Shown here: piece by piece, positions 1 through 7,696 of the stretch
Layout: every line of letters starts with the position of its first letter
Numbering within the stretch: position 1 is the stretch's first letter
Assembly (NCBI RefSeq): GCF_028368975.1
Contig: NZ_JAQNDM010000002.1
Span: 2,428,007-2,492,006, forward strand
Length of the DNA stretch: 64,000 nucleotides
From: Stigmatella ashevillena
Lineage (GTDB): Bacteria; Myxococcota; Myxococcia; Myxococcales; Myxococcaceae
Direction: 5' to 3'
Translations under genes and position numbers: made by a program
The notes under the pieces: model-generated
What the model was told of the DNA's origin: nothing
Seen by the model: the letters and a program-made list of their open reading frames with translations, nothing else
The model's database searches: none

Positions 1-463
1 GGGCCGCTGCCGCGGTGCGCTCCGATGCCGCACGCCCCTTGGCCACCGCGCGGTAGCTCAGGAACACGCCCGCGGCGAAGGCCAGCAGGCGCAGCAGGGC
101 CGCCTCCCACCCGCTCCACAACCCCTCCAGGCCATCCCGCACGAAGTCGAGCGAGAGCACGAAGAACTCCCCAGACAGGGCAGCGCCCAGAGAGGTGCTC
201 AGAGGCTTCAATTCGAGAATGCGCGCGGCGCCGTAGCACAGCAGGGGCAGCACGCCGAGCACCCACAGGTTTTGCAGCGTGATGCCAATCAGCAAGCGTG
301 GCAGCTCGCCCGGCAGATCCTCGATGCGCGTGCTCAGCCTGAAGGCCAGGGAAACGCTCAGCATGGAGCCGGCCATCAACGCCAGGAAGCCGAGCCCCAG
401 AATGAACTGGAATCGGCGGAGACGGACACGCAGGGGTTCAAACCTTCCAGGGGGGGCGCTCAC
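1..463 (-). CDS. Integral membrane protein of unknown function (C-terminus off the window edge)
   Basis: The reading frame runs off the left edge, so only about 154 residues are visible. The start is taken as GTG at 463, the first start codon after the truA stop (in the same frame, 36 bases upstream). Visible hydrophobic stretches lie near residues 18-40, 63-85, 91-112 and 125-142, suggesting three or four membrane helices joined by short loops. No catalytic motif or named family is recognised. The position directly after truA suggests co-transcription with the minus-strand run that starts at 4899. The existence of the gene is well supported by hydrophobic periodicity and codon bias; its function is unknown. 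Confidence 0.6.
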   Translation of the reverse strand, partial: MSAPPGRFEPLRVRLRRFQFILGLGFLALMAGSMLSVSLAFRLSTRIEDLPGELPRLLIGITLQNLWVLGVLPLLCYGAARILELKPLSTSLGAALSGEFFVLSLDFVRDGLEGLWSGWEAALLRLLAFAAGVFLSYRAVAKGRAASERTAAAA

Positions 464-499
464 GCGGCGGGAGCCTACCGCAAGCCCACGCGGGTGGCC

Positions 500-1297
500 T
501 CAGGAGCCGTCTTCGAACACGTCCGCCGAGTCCCCTGCCTGGCGGGGAGGCGGACCCTCTCCATAGAAGACCTCTTCCAGCACCAGGCCGTGAGACGGGG
601 CGGTGGGGCCCGCCAAGGTCCGGTCTCCCGAGGCGAGCACTTCGGCCACCCAGGCTTCGGGCCGACGGCCCTTGCCCACCTCCACCAATGTGCCCACGAG
701 GTTGCGCACCATGTGCTTGAGGAAGGCCGTGCCCTCCACGACGAACGCCACGGCATCCCCGGCCGTGCCCTCCACGCTCAACCGGCGCACCTCCCGGACC
801 GCATGCGCCGCCTGGCAATCCGAGGCCCGGAAGGCGGAGTAGTCATGCCTGCCGAGCAGGGACGTGGCGGCGCGGGCCATGGCCTCCACCTGGAGGGGGG
901 CATAAATCTCCCAGTGGGTGTGGCGGCGCAGCGGCGAGCGCGAAGGCAGGTTGCTCACCCGGTAGCGGTAGCGCTTTCCCCGGGACCAGCGCCGGGGATC
1001 GAACGCCGCGGACACCTCCTCGGCGTGGACCACCGCGATGTCCTCGGGCAGCAGGCCGTTGAGCCCCCGGTGGTAGGCCTTGAGCGGCAGTTGGCGCTCC
1101 GTGTCGAAGCACACCACCTGTCCCGTGGCGTGGACGCCGGAGTCCGTCCGCCCCGCGGCCACCACCTCCACGGGCCCTCCGAGCAACCGGCCCAGCGCCT
1201 CGCCCAGCTCCGCCTGGACGGAGCGGCCGTTGCGCTGCACCTGCCACCCCACGTAGCGGGAGCCGTCGTATTCGATCGTCAGTTTCAGGCGAGGCAC
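500..1297 (-). CDS. truA: tRNA pseudouridine(38-40) synthase TruA
   Basis: TruA isomerises uridines 38-40 in the anticodon stem of many tRNAs in the cytoplasm. The 265-residue length is normal. The N-terminus has the family signature with YDGSRYVGWQ near residues 10-19, and the catalytic aspartate is Asp52 in AGRTDSGVHA. The C-terminal half holds the conserved FLKHMVRN stretch. The start is GTG at 1297, which places the first beta strand at residue 4 as usual. It lies 27 bases after the kinase gene on the same strand and is probably co-transcribed with it. Identification is secure. Confidence 0.96.
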   Translation of the reverse strand: MPRLKLTIEYDGSRYVGWQVQRNGRSVQAELGEALGRLLGGPVEVVAAGRTDSGVHATGQVVCFDTERQLPLKAYHRGLNGLLPEDIAVVHAEEVSAAFDPRRWSRGKRYRYRVSNLPSRSPLRRHTHWEIYAPLQVEAMARAATSLLGRHDYSAFRASDCQAAHAVREVRRLSVEGTAGDAVAFVVEGTAFLKHMVRNLVGTLVEVGKGRRPEAWVAEVLASGDRTLAGPTAPSHGLVLEEVFYGEGPPPRQAGDSADVFEDGS

Positions 1298-1324
1298 CGT
1301 CGGCAGCTCCAGGCGTCCCAGAAG

Positions 1325-2554
1325 TCAGCGGTACTTCAGCCAGGCCGCGAGAAGCTCCGCCACCATCTTGTTCACGGAGACGCCGTTGCGCTGGGCCACC
1401 GACTCCAGCGCGGCCATCTGCTCCGCAGGGAGGGGAACGCTCAGGAGCCGCTCGGAGAGGTTGCGCTTCTCGCGGGGCGGCGGCGGCGGGACAGCGACCG
1501 GTGCCCCGCTGGGGATCCCCGTGGGGGCGGCGGGATCGGACTTCGCCTCCTCCAGTTCCAGCACCTCCTCCAAGCCCGAGGTCTGCTGGACCAACCGGCC
1601 CTGCTCCGCCTGCATCTCGTCCAGGAAGAGCTGGCGCAAGAAGTTGGAGAGGTGGAGCTGGGTCGGGGTGAACTCGTAGGCGTTGAGGAAGGCGTCGATG
1701 GCCGCGCGCATCTCCGCCGCCGACTGGTAGCGGCGCTCCCGATCCTTGTCGAGCGCCTTCATCAGAATGGCCTCGACCGGCTCGGGAATGTCCGCCTTGA
1801 AATAGGAGGGCGCGTAGATCTTTCCCTCGGTGATGCTGCGCATCACCGCCACCTCGGACTCGCCCGTGAAGAGCTTGAAGCCGGTGAGCCACTCGTAGAG
1901 CGCCACCCCTACCGAGAAGATGTCGCTGCGGCAGTCCACGGCCTTGCCCTGGCACTGCTCGGGGCTCATGTAGCTGAGCTTCCCCTTGAGTTCTCCGGAG
2001 CGTGTCTCCTCCACCTGGTTGGTGGCCTTGGCGATGCCGAAGTCCAGCACCTTCACCATGCCGTCGAACGCCACGAAGATGTTCTCCGGCGTCACGTCCC
2101 GGTGAACGATGTTCAACGGATTGCCGTAGAGATCCACCTTGCGGTGCGCATAGTGCAACCCCGCGCACACGTCCGAGGCGATCTTCAGCGCGTACACCAG
2201 GGGGAATGGGATTCCCAGCTCCTCGGCCTTGGGGATGATGCGCCGCATGTCCCGGCCGAAGATGTACTCCATGGCGATGAAGTAGCTCTCGCCGATCTTC
2301 CCCAGATCATGGATCTGCACGATGTTGGGGTGGTTGAGCTGCGCGGCCAGCCGGGCCTCGTTGAGGAACATCTTCACGAAGCTGGCGTGCTTGGACAGGT
2401 GCGGGCGGATGCGCTTGATGACGACGGGCGTCTCCAGCCCCTCCCCATCCACCTGGTGTGCCAGGAAGATCTCCGCCATCCCCCCGACCGCGATGCGGTC
2501 GATGAGCTGGTACTTGCCGAACCGGCTGGTGTCTCGCGAGGCAAGGATGGACAT
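1325..2554 (-). CDS. Soluble Ser/Thr protein kinase with a ribbon-helix-helix-like C-terminal tail
   Basis: This 409-residue Hanks-type kinase has a catalytic domain at about residues 15-290: a degenerate glycine loop (IAVGGMAEIF), Lys47, HRD at 151-153, Asn158, DFG at 171-173 and an SPE in place of APE. All catalytic residues are present, so it should be active. There is no transmembrane segment, so it is cytoplasmic. A Pro-rich linker near 345-370 leads to the last 37 residues (LPAEQMAALE...GVSVNKMVAELL), which resemble a CopG/Arc-type ribbon-helix-helix fold. Myxobacteria carry many kinases of this class, but I cannot match this one to a named Pkn protein. It lies 42 bases after the methyltransferase gene and upstream of truA. 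Confidence 0.9.
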   Translation of the reverse strand: MSILASRDTSRFGKYQLIDRIAVGGMAEIFLAHQVDGEGLETPVVIKRIRPHLSKHASFVKMFLNEARLAAQLNHPNIVQIHDLGKIGESYFIAMEYIFGRDMRRIIPKAEELGIPFPLVYALKIASDVCAGLHYAHRKVDLYGNPLNIVHRDVTPENIFVAFDGMVKVLDFGIAKATNQVEETRSGELKGKLSYMSPEQCQGKAVDCRSDIFSVGVALYEWLTGFKLFTGESEVAVMRSITEGKIYAPSYFKADIPEPVEAILMKALDKDRERRYQSAAEMRAAIDAFLNAYEFTPTQLHLSNFLRQLFLDEMQAEQGRLVQQTSGLEEVLELEEAKSDPAAPTGIPSGAPVAVPPPPPREKRNLSERLLSVPLPAEQMAALESVAQRNGVSVNKMVAELLAAWLKYR

Positions 2555-2596
2555 CGGACCGCTACGATAGCCGATAACCGTGACAGAACCGCGAGA

Positions 2597-3574
2597 CTAA
2601 CGCAGTTGGACGACGTGGACCTTGAGCCCCGAGGGGGCCTCCGGGGAAGACGGGAAGTCGACCGGGGAGGGGCCGAGCGACGCCACAAAGCGGGCCTCCC
2701 GACCAGCCCGCGCCACCCCTTCGTCCACCAGCCCCTCGAAGCGCCGAGGCGTCAGGGGCGCCAGATTGCAGCACGCCACCAACCGCCCCCCGGGCGCCAC
2801 CACCCGCGCGGCGGCCTCGGCCAGCAGGGGGTAGTCCCGGGCCGCCGAGAAGCGCGTGGTGCGCGTGGTGGAGAACGAGGGCGGATCCGAGATGACGACA
2901 TCGAAGCGCTCGCCTTTCTTGGCCAGGCGCCCGAGCCAGTCGAAGACGTCCCCAGCGACATAGTCGTACCGGTCCACGGGCTGCCCGTTGAGGCGAGCGT
3001 TCTCCTCGCCCCAGTCCAGCACCCGCCGACTGGTGTCCACGTTGAGCACCCGCTTCGCCCCGCCCGCGGTGGCCACCACGCCGAAGGCACAGGTGTAGGA
3101 GAAGAGGTTGAGCACCGTGAGCCCCCTCACCTCCCCGCGCAACCAGCCCCGCGTCTCGCGCATGTCCAGGTACAGCCCCACCGAGAGCCCTTGCGCGGGG
3201 CGGATGAGGAAGCGCACGCCGTTCTCCAGCGCCTCCAGGGACTCCACCGGCTCGCCCCGCGCGGGCTGCTCGGGGGCCACCACTTCGCGGGCCACGTTGG
3301 CCAACACCCGGGCCTCCCGGGGACGGCGCTTGAGGTAGAGGCTGCGCGGCGCCCAGGCCTCCCAGGCCGCGTCCACCAGCGCCTGCTCTTCGGACGGCGT
3401 GAAGTCCCGGTACAGGCTGACCACGGGAACGCCCGAGAAGGTGTCCACGGTGACGTCGGGCACGCCGTCCGGAGCGCCATTCACCAGGCGGAAAGCGGTG
3501 GTGCGCGGGTCCGAGAGCAACGCGCCCCGCTGGGCCCGGGCCTCGCGGAGCCGTTCGGTAAGGGAAGCGCTCAT
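2597..3574 (-). CDS. Class I SAM-dependent rRNA methyltransferase, RlmI/RlmK-like
   Basis: This 325-residue protein resembles the RlmI family, which makes 5-methylcytosine in 23S rRNA. The N-terminal part carries the family stretch with DGVPDVTVD. The Rossmann domain shows LNLFSYTCAFG (SAM loop), the acidic strand VLNVDTS, and the DPPSFS motif expected of base methyltransferases. The N-terminal PUA domain of E. coli RlmI looks shortened or missing. A longer frame exists upstream, but the ATG at 3574 is preferred: it overlaps the stop of the amidohydrolase by four bases (ATGA), a translational-coupling arrangement. The exact target base is not deducible. Confidence 0.85.
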   Translation of the reverse strand: MSASLTERLREARAQRGALLSDPRTTAFRLVNGAPDGVPDVTVDTFSGVPVVSLYRDFTPSEEQALVDAAWEAWAPRSLYLKRRPREARVLANVAREVVAPEQPARGEPVESLEALENGVRFLIRPAQGLSVGLYLDMRETRGWLRGEVRGLTVLNLFSYTCAFGVVATAGGAKRVLNVDTSRRVLDWGEENARLNGQPVDRYDYVAGDVFDWLGRLAKKGERFDVVISDPPSFSTTRTTRFSAARDYPLLAEAAARVVAPGGRLVACCNLAPLTPRRFEGLVDEGVARAGREARFVASLGPSPVDFPSSPEAPSGLKVHVVQLR

Positions 3575-4899
3575 CCGGTAAGCCGGGCGCGGGTCCACAC
3601 ACTGGCGAGCGCGGCGGTGGCCTCCCGGGACAGCTCCACGAAGTCGCTGCCGAGCAACTGGCCCTCGCGCACGGTGACCCGGCCGTTCACGATGGTCCAG
3701 GCCACGCGCGAGCGGGCCAACTGCCCCACCAGGTCCGGCGAGTAGCCCGTCTCCGGATCCGCCGTGGGCACGTAGTCGTAGACCACCAGATCGGCCAGGA
3801 AGCCCTCCTCCAAGCTCCCCGAGGGCACGTTGAACAAGCGGGTGCACAGCTCGGCGGGACCGCTCACCAGGCATTGCGCCAGCGCGCCGTCCGGATCCGG
3901 CAAGCGGCCCGCGCGGGAGATGCGCAGCAGCGTCACGAAGGTGGCCAGGGCCTCGTCCCAGAGGGTTCCATGGCCACTGGTGCCCAGGCCCACCAAGTGC
4001 TGCCGCATGAGCACCGTCTCCAGGGACTCGCCGGTGCGCTCGCTGGTGAGATAGGAGCGGGGACTGATGGCCACGAAGGTTTGGGTGGCCACGAGCCGCG
4101 CGGACTCCGCCGTGTCGATGGTGCGCGCGTGCGCGGCGATCGAACGGCTCCCCAGCAGCCCCAGCTCCTCCAACCGGGGGACCACCCGCTTGCCGTGCCG
4201 CGCATACGTCACGGTGAGGTCCTCCTGCCCTTCGGAGAGGTGGAAGAGCAGGGGTGCCCCAGACGCCTCAGCCACGTCGCGGATGCGGCGCAGGAGCGCA
4301 TCATCGCAGGTGTGGGAAGACAGGAAGCCCACGGCGCCCCGCACCAAGGGGTGCTCGCGGCGGCGGCGCGCGAAGTCCGCGTTGGCCTCGAGCCAGGCCG
4401 CGGCGGCAGCATCTCCCTGGAGCTGATGGGTGAGGTGGCCCGACACCAGCCGGAGGCCGAGGTCCACCGCCGCGGAGGCTTGGGCCTCGAGCGCCCCGGC
4501 CACATCCCCGGGGGATTCCAGGTGCTCCACGGCCAGGGTGATGCCGTCCCGCAGCGCCCGGGCGATGGCGAACCGGGAGAGGGCCGCCACCTCTCCGGGG
4601 GTCAGCAGCGAGGCCACGTGCCTCCGCCGTTCCATGCGAGTGGAGGGCGAGCTCAGCAGGAAGTTGCCCGAAGGCGGAAGGAGCTGACCGCCCACCAGGT
4701 GCGTATGGCAATCCACCAGCCCCGGGGCCACCAACCGGCCCCGGCAGGCCACCTCCCAGTCCCCCGGCAGAACGGGGATCTCCTCATTGGGCGCCACGCG
4801 ACGAATGCGGCCCTCCTCGATCAGCAGGGCCATGCCCGTGCGGACCCGACCGTCCGCGCGGAACACGGCGCAGTTCTTGAGCAGAAGGCGGCCTTCCAT
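3571..4899 (-). CDS. SsnA-like amidohydrolase with a substituted metal-site aspartate
   Basis: This 442-residue protein belongs to the amidohydrolase superfamily, closest in feel to SsnA/chlorohydrolase-like cytoplasmic deaminases or hydrolases of C-N bonds. The N-terminal composite beta domain is followed by PGLVDCHTHL (His65, His67), then FHLSEG and AAHART, which supply the next metal or catalytic histidines. The position that normally reads GTDG, whose aspartate is essential, reads GTSGHGT (bases around 3970-3985). The enzyme may therefore be altered or inactive. It is the first gene of the leftward run and is divergent from the STT3-like gene. The substrate is unknown. Confidence 0.8.
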   Translation of the reverse strand: MEGRLLLKNCAVFRADGRVRTGMALLIEEGRIRRVAPNEEIPVLPGDWEVACRGRLVAPGLVDCHTHLVGGQLLPPSGNFLLSSPSTRMERRRHVASLLTPGEVAALSRFAIARALRDGITLAVEHLESPGDVAGALEAQASAAVDLGLRLVSGHLTHQLQGDAAAAAWLEANADFARRRREHPLVRGAVGFLSSHTCDDALLRRIRDVAEASGAPLLFHLSEGQEDLTVTYARHGKRVVPRLEELGLLGSRSIAAHARTIDTAESARLVATQTFVAISPRSYLTSERTGESLETVLMRQHLVGLGTSGHGTLWDEALATFVTLLRISRAGRLPDPDGALAQCLVSGPAELCTRLFNVPSGSLEEGFLADLVVYDYVPTADPETGYSPDLVGQLARSRVAWTIVNGRVTVREGQLLGSDFVELSREATAALASVWTRARLTG

Positions 4900-5005
4900 G
4901 GCTTTCTACTATGACCCGAGCCCCGCCCCTCGGGCCACCTTCCATTCGCGGCGGCGCCGTCTCTTGCCCTCCCCCTCCCGGACGAGCGCTAAGCTCCGGG
5001 CCTTC

Positions 5006-7147
5006 ATGATCCCCCGCCTCTGGCCCGCCTCCCGCCCCAGGCCTCTCGAGGAGGGCGCCGCAAGCGCTCCTTCGCAGACCTTCCAGGGGGCCTTCTGGCT
5101 CGGATGGGGAGCCCTGCTCACACTCGCCTTCCTCGCGCGGGTGGCGAACTGGCGCCACGTCTTCCTGGAAGGGGGCGTGGAGCTGATCCCCACCGACTCG
5201 TACTACTACGTCCGCTACGCCCTGCTGCAGCAGCACGCCTTCCCGTTCTTCCACCGGTTCGATCCCTACATCAGCTTCCCGAGCGGGGCCTTCATCATCT
5301 GGCCGCCGCTGCACACCTGGCTGGTGGCCTTGTTCCTCGCGCTCGGGCCTGCGGATCCCGAGCGCGCCGCGGCCTGGGTGGGCCCGGCGCTGGCGCTCGT
5401 GGAGTTGGGGCTGCTCACGCTCCTGGCCCGGCGCTGGCTGGGCGCAGGGGTGGCGCTGGGCGCGCTCGTGCTGATGGCGCTGGTGCCCGCAGCGGTCACC
5501 TCGGGATCGCTGGGCAATGCGGACCACCACGTCCACGAGCTGACCCTGTCCGCCCTCGCCGCGCTCTTGCTGGGCCGGGCCCTGCTCCAGGGCTCGCCCC
5601 GGCTGGGGGTGGCGGCGGGGGTGGCCCTGGGACTCGGGCGGATGTTCACCACCACGAGCTTCACGCTGGTGCCCGGCATGGCCGCCGCCATTCCCCTGGC
5701 GGCCCTGCTCACCCGAAGCGCTCCTGGGGCCGCCAGCCGCGTGGGACTGGCCGCCGGGGCGGGGCTCGCGCTGGCGCAGGGGCTGGCCGTGGTGTGGTTC
5801 GGCACCCCCACCTCCCTGGCCTATTACGACATCTCGCTCTTCCAACCCCTCTTTGGCCTGTGCCTGTTCTGGGCCGGGGCGGGAGGGGCCGCGTTCCTCG
5901 AGCGCCGCCCGAGGTGGTTCCTGCCCCTGGGCATCGCGGCCCTCTGTGCCCTGCCCCTTGCCGCGGAAGTCTCACGGGCCTTTGGACATCTGACGCACCA
6001 GGATCCCCTCCTCAACATCGTCTCCGAGTCCATCCCACTCTGGAGGGACTGGACCTTCGCGCGGCAACTGCTGGGCCCGGTGTGCCTGCTGCTGCCCCTC
6101 GGACTGGTAGCCGCCTCCGTCCTGGCCTGGCGCGAGCGCGACGTGATGACGGCCACCCTCGTAGCGGGAACCCTGCCCCTCATCGCGGCCTCGCTCCTTC
6201 AGGCCCGCTTCACGCAGCCCTTGCTGGGCAGCGGCGCGCTGCTCACCGCCGTGGGGCTGGGTGGGGCCTTGCACCAGGCCACCCCGCGCATCCGCCACGT
6301 GTCGTATGCCCTGCTCGGGCTGGTGGGGCTGTCCCTGCTGGCCTCCCTCGTCCCCCTGCGGCGGGCCAAGGCCCCCACGGACGAGGGCCTCATCCGCTCC
6401 ACCCTCACCTGGATGCGGGCGCACACCCCTCCCCCCTCGCCTGCCTGGGACACCCGGGTGCCTCCGGCCTATGGCGTGGTGGCCTACTTCAACCTGGGAC
6501 ACCTGCTGGCGCTCTGGGCCGAGCGCCCCGCGGTGGCCACCCCCTTTTCCCAGGTGCCCGAGCACATCCAGGCCAACCTCGCGGCCACCGAGGTGCTCAG
6601 CGCCGGGGAGGAGGAGGCCGCCTATGCGCGGGCCCAGGCCCTCTCCACGCGCTACGTGTTGCTCATCCCCATCGAGTACTTCCTCGGACGGCTGAAGGTG
6701 CCTCCGCGCCAGACGGTGCACGACTGGCTGCTGGAGCACGCGGGAATGGCCCAGGAGCACCGGCCGGCGAGCAGCCACTTCCGCCTCATCCACGAATCCG
6801 AGGAGCCCCGCCCCGGCAAGCCCCTCCTTCCTTACGCCCGCCTCTTCGAGCTCGTCCCCGGCGCGGAACTCCGGGGGCACTGCACCCCCGGCACCCCGGT
6901 GTCCGCGGCGCTGGCGCTGACCACCTCCCGGGGTACCACCCTGCACTACACCCCCCAGACCACCGCCGACGCCCGGGGGGACTTCTCGCTTCGCGTGGCC
7001 TATCCCACCGAAGGGGACCCGGCGGCGACAGAGGTCCGCGCCATGGCGCCCTACACGGTGTCATGCGACGGAGGCGGGGGAATGGCCTCCGTTTCCGAAG
7101 CCGCCGTGCGCAAGGGGACGGCGATCGCGCTCGACAGGCTCCCTTGA
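5006..7147 (+). CDS. STT3/AglB-like oligosaccharyltransferase-family membrane protein
   Basis: This 713-residue polytopic protein has about 11-13 membrane helices and a soluble C-terminal domain of roughly 200 residues. GT-C/STT3 hallmarks appear in order: an acidic first-loop motif (PTDSYYYVRY), then FDPYISFPSG and WPPLHTW, a second-loop DxE-like motif (GNADHHVHE), and NIVSESIPLW, which matches the SVSE/TIxE element carrying a metal-binding glutamate. The WWDYG sequon-binding motif is not intact; the aligned stretch reads AYFNLGHLL. Known family members transfer lipid-linked glycans to Asn in proteins. The acceptor here is unknown and may differ. The start at 5006 is preferred over upstream in-frame ATGs, which lie inside the divergent gene. 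Confidence 0.75.
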   Translation: MIPRLWPASRPRPLEEGAASAPSQTFQGAFWLGWGALLTLAFLARVANWRHVFLEGGVELIPTDSYYYVRYALLQQHAFPFFHRFDPYISFPSGAFIIWPPLHTWLVALFLALGPADPERAAAWVGPALALVELGLLTLLARRWLGAGVALGALVLMALVPAAVTSGSLGNADHHVHELTLSALAALLLGRALLQGSPRLGVAAGVALGLGRMFTTTSFTLVPGMAAAIPLAALLTRSAPGAASRVGLAAGAGLALAQGLAVVWFGTPTSLAYYDISLFQPLFGLCLFWAGAGGAAFLERRPRWFLPLGIAALCALPLAAEVSRAFGHLTHQDPLLNIVSESIPLWRDWTFARQLLGPVCLLLPLGLVAASVLAWRERDVMTATLVAGTLPLIAASLLQARFTQPLLGSGALLTAVGLGGALHQATPRIRHVSYALLGLVGLSLLASLVPLRRAKAPTDEGLIRSTLTWMRAHTPPPSPAWDTRVPPAYGVVAYFNLGHLLALWAERPAVATPFSQVPEHIQANLAATEVLSAGEEEAAYARAQALSTRYVLLIPIEYFLGRLKVPPRQTVHDWLLEHAGMAQEHRPASSHFRLIHESEEPRPGKPLLPYARLFELVPGAELRGHCTPGTPVSAALALTTSRGTTLHYTPQTTADARGDFSLRVAYPTEGDPAATEVRAMAPYTVSCDGGGGMASVSEAAVRKGTAIALDRLP

Positions 7148-7152
7148 AATGA

Positions 7153-7183
7153 AAAGAGCGGCCTCCCGAAGGAGCCGCTCTTT
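7153..7183. terminator. Bidirectional Rho-independent terminator
   Basis: The arms AAAGAGCGGC (7153-7162) and GCCGCTCTTT (7174-7183) pair, with an inner TCC/GGA pairing and a CGAA loop. The A-run on one side and T-run on the other allow termination in both directions. It separates the STT3-like gene (plus) from the pilin gene (minus). Confidence 0.88.
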
Positions 7184-7208
7184 CCCAGCAGGCGCTTGGC
7201 CCGACTCC

Positions 7209-7463
7209 TTAGTAGGAGTTCTCCTGGGCGAAGTTCTTGATGTTCTTGTTGTGCAGCGCGTTCGTGGTCTCCTGCGCGCCCGTCTCCACCGACTCATTGC
7301 CGGCCAGGGCGCTGGCCGAGGCGCCGAACAGCTTGCGAACGTTGTCGCCGAAGAGGGTGATGACGCCGATCGCCGCGATGGCAATCAGGGCAACGATGAT
7401 GATGTACTCCGTCATGCCCTGGCCACGGGCCTTGCGGAACTGCTTGCGGGTCATCGCCTTCAT
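7209..7463 (-). CDS. Flp-type (class IVb) prepilin
   Basis: This 84-residue protein has a short basic leader, the prepilin cleavage context GQGMTEYIIIVALIA (Gly before a hydrophobic helix with Glu at +5) and a single hydrophobic N-terminal helix. That is the hallmark of Flp/Fap pilins assembled by Tad secretion systems. The ATG at 7463 has AGGAG seven bases upstream; an alternative ATG nine bases downstream is possible. No tad/cpa assembly genes are in the window, so processing and export must rely on genes elsewhere. The C-terminal half is polar with several Asn residues. It is transcribed away from mrpA. The family call is firm; the role (adhesion, export or pseudopilin) is open. Confidence 0.88.
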   Translation of the reverse strand: MKAMTRKQFRKARGQGMTEYIIIVALIAIAAIGVITLFGDNVRKLFGASASALAGNESVETGAQETTNALHNKNIKNFAQENSY

Positions 7464-7624
7464 GGGGGACTCCTGGGGGTTGAATGGAAGTGGGGAAAAC
7501 GGCCCCGAGTGCTGCGAGGGTGTGCGCACAGTAGAAGGGTCATTCCCACAGGTCCATCCGTCATCGGGAGGATGCCCTGGAAAGGCAGGCAATTCCGAGA
7601 GCAGTGGGAAGCACGAAACAAGAT

Positions 7625-7649
7625 GTTCCAGGGTGCAACAGGTTCCAGG
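7625..7649 (+). repeat. Direct repeat GTTCCAGG, two copies 17 bases apart, upstream of mrpA
   Basis: Copies at 7625-7632 and 7642-7649 are identical. A near-inverted copy (CCTGGAAA) lies about 50 bases upstream. The pair is 48-72 bases before the mrpA start and could be a regulator site for mrpAB or for the divergent pilin gene. No regulator is known. Confidence 0.35.
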
Positions 7650-7696
7650 CAGGGGGACAGCAGGGAACTCCAATCGGTATGGTCCCCATCCGACCC

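Noticed and set aside
272-3745. A 1157-residue plus-strand open frame opposite truA, kinase and methyltransferase
   Set aside because: It is a GC-driven antisense frame: low-complexity His/Gly/Arg/Ala residues, no domain, and the opposite strand holds well-conserved genes.
7464-7650. Sigma-54 promoter for the pilin gene
   Set aside because: TGGAAC boxes occur, but the -24/-12 spacing is wrong by two bases in the best case.
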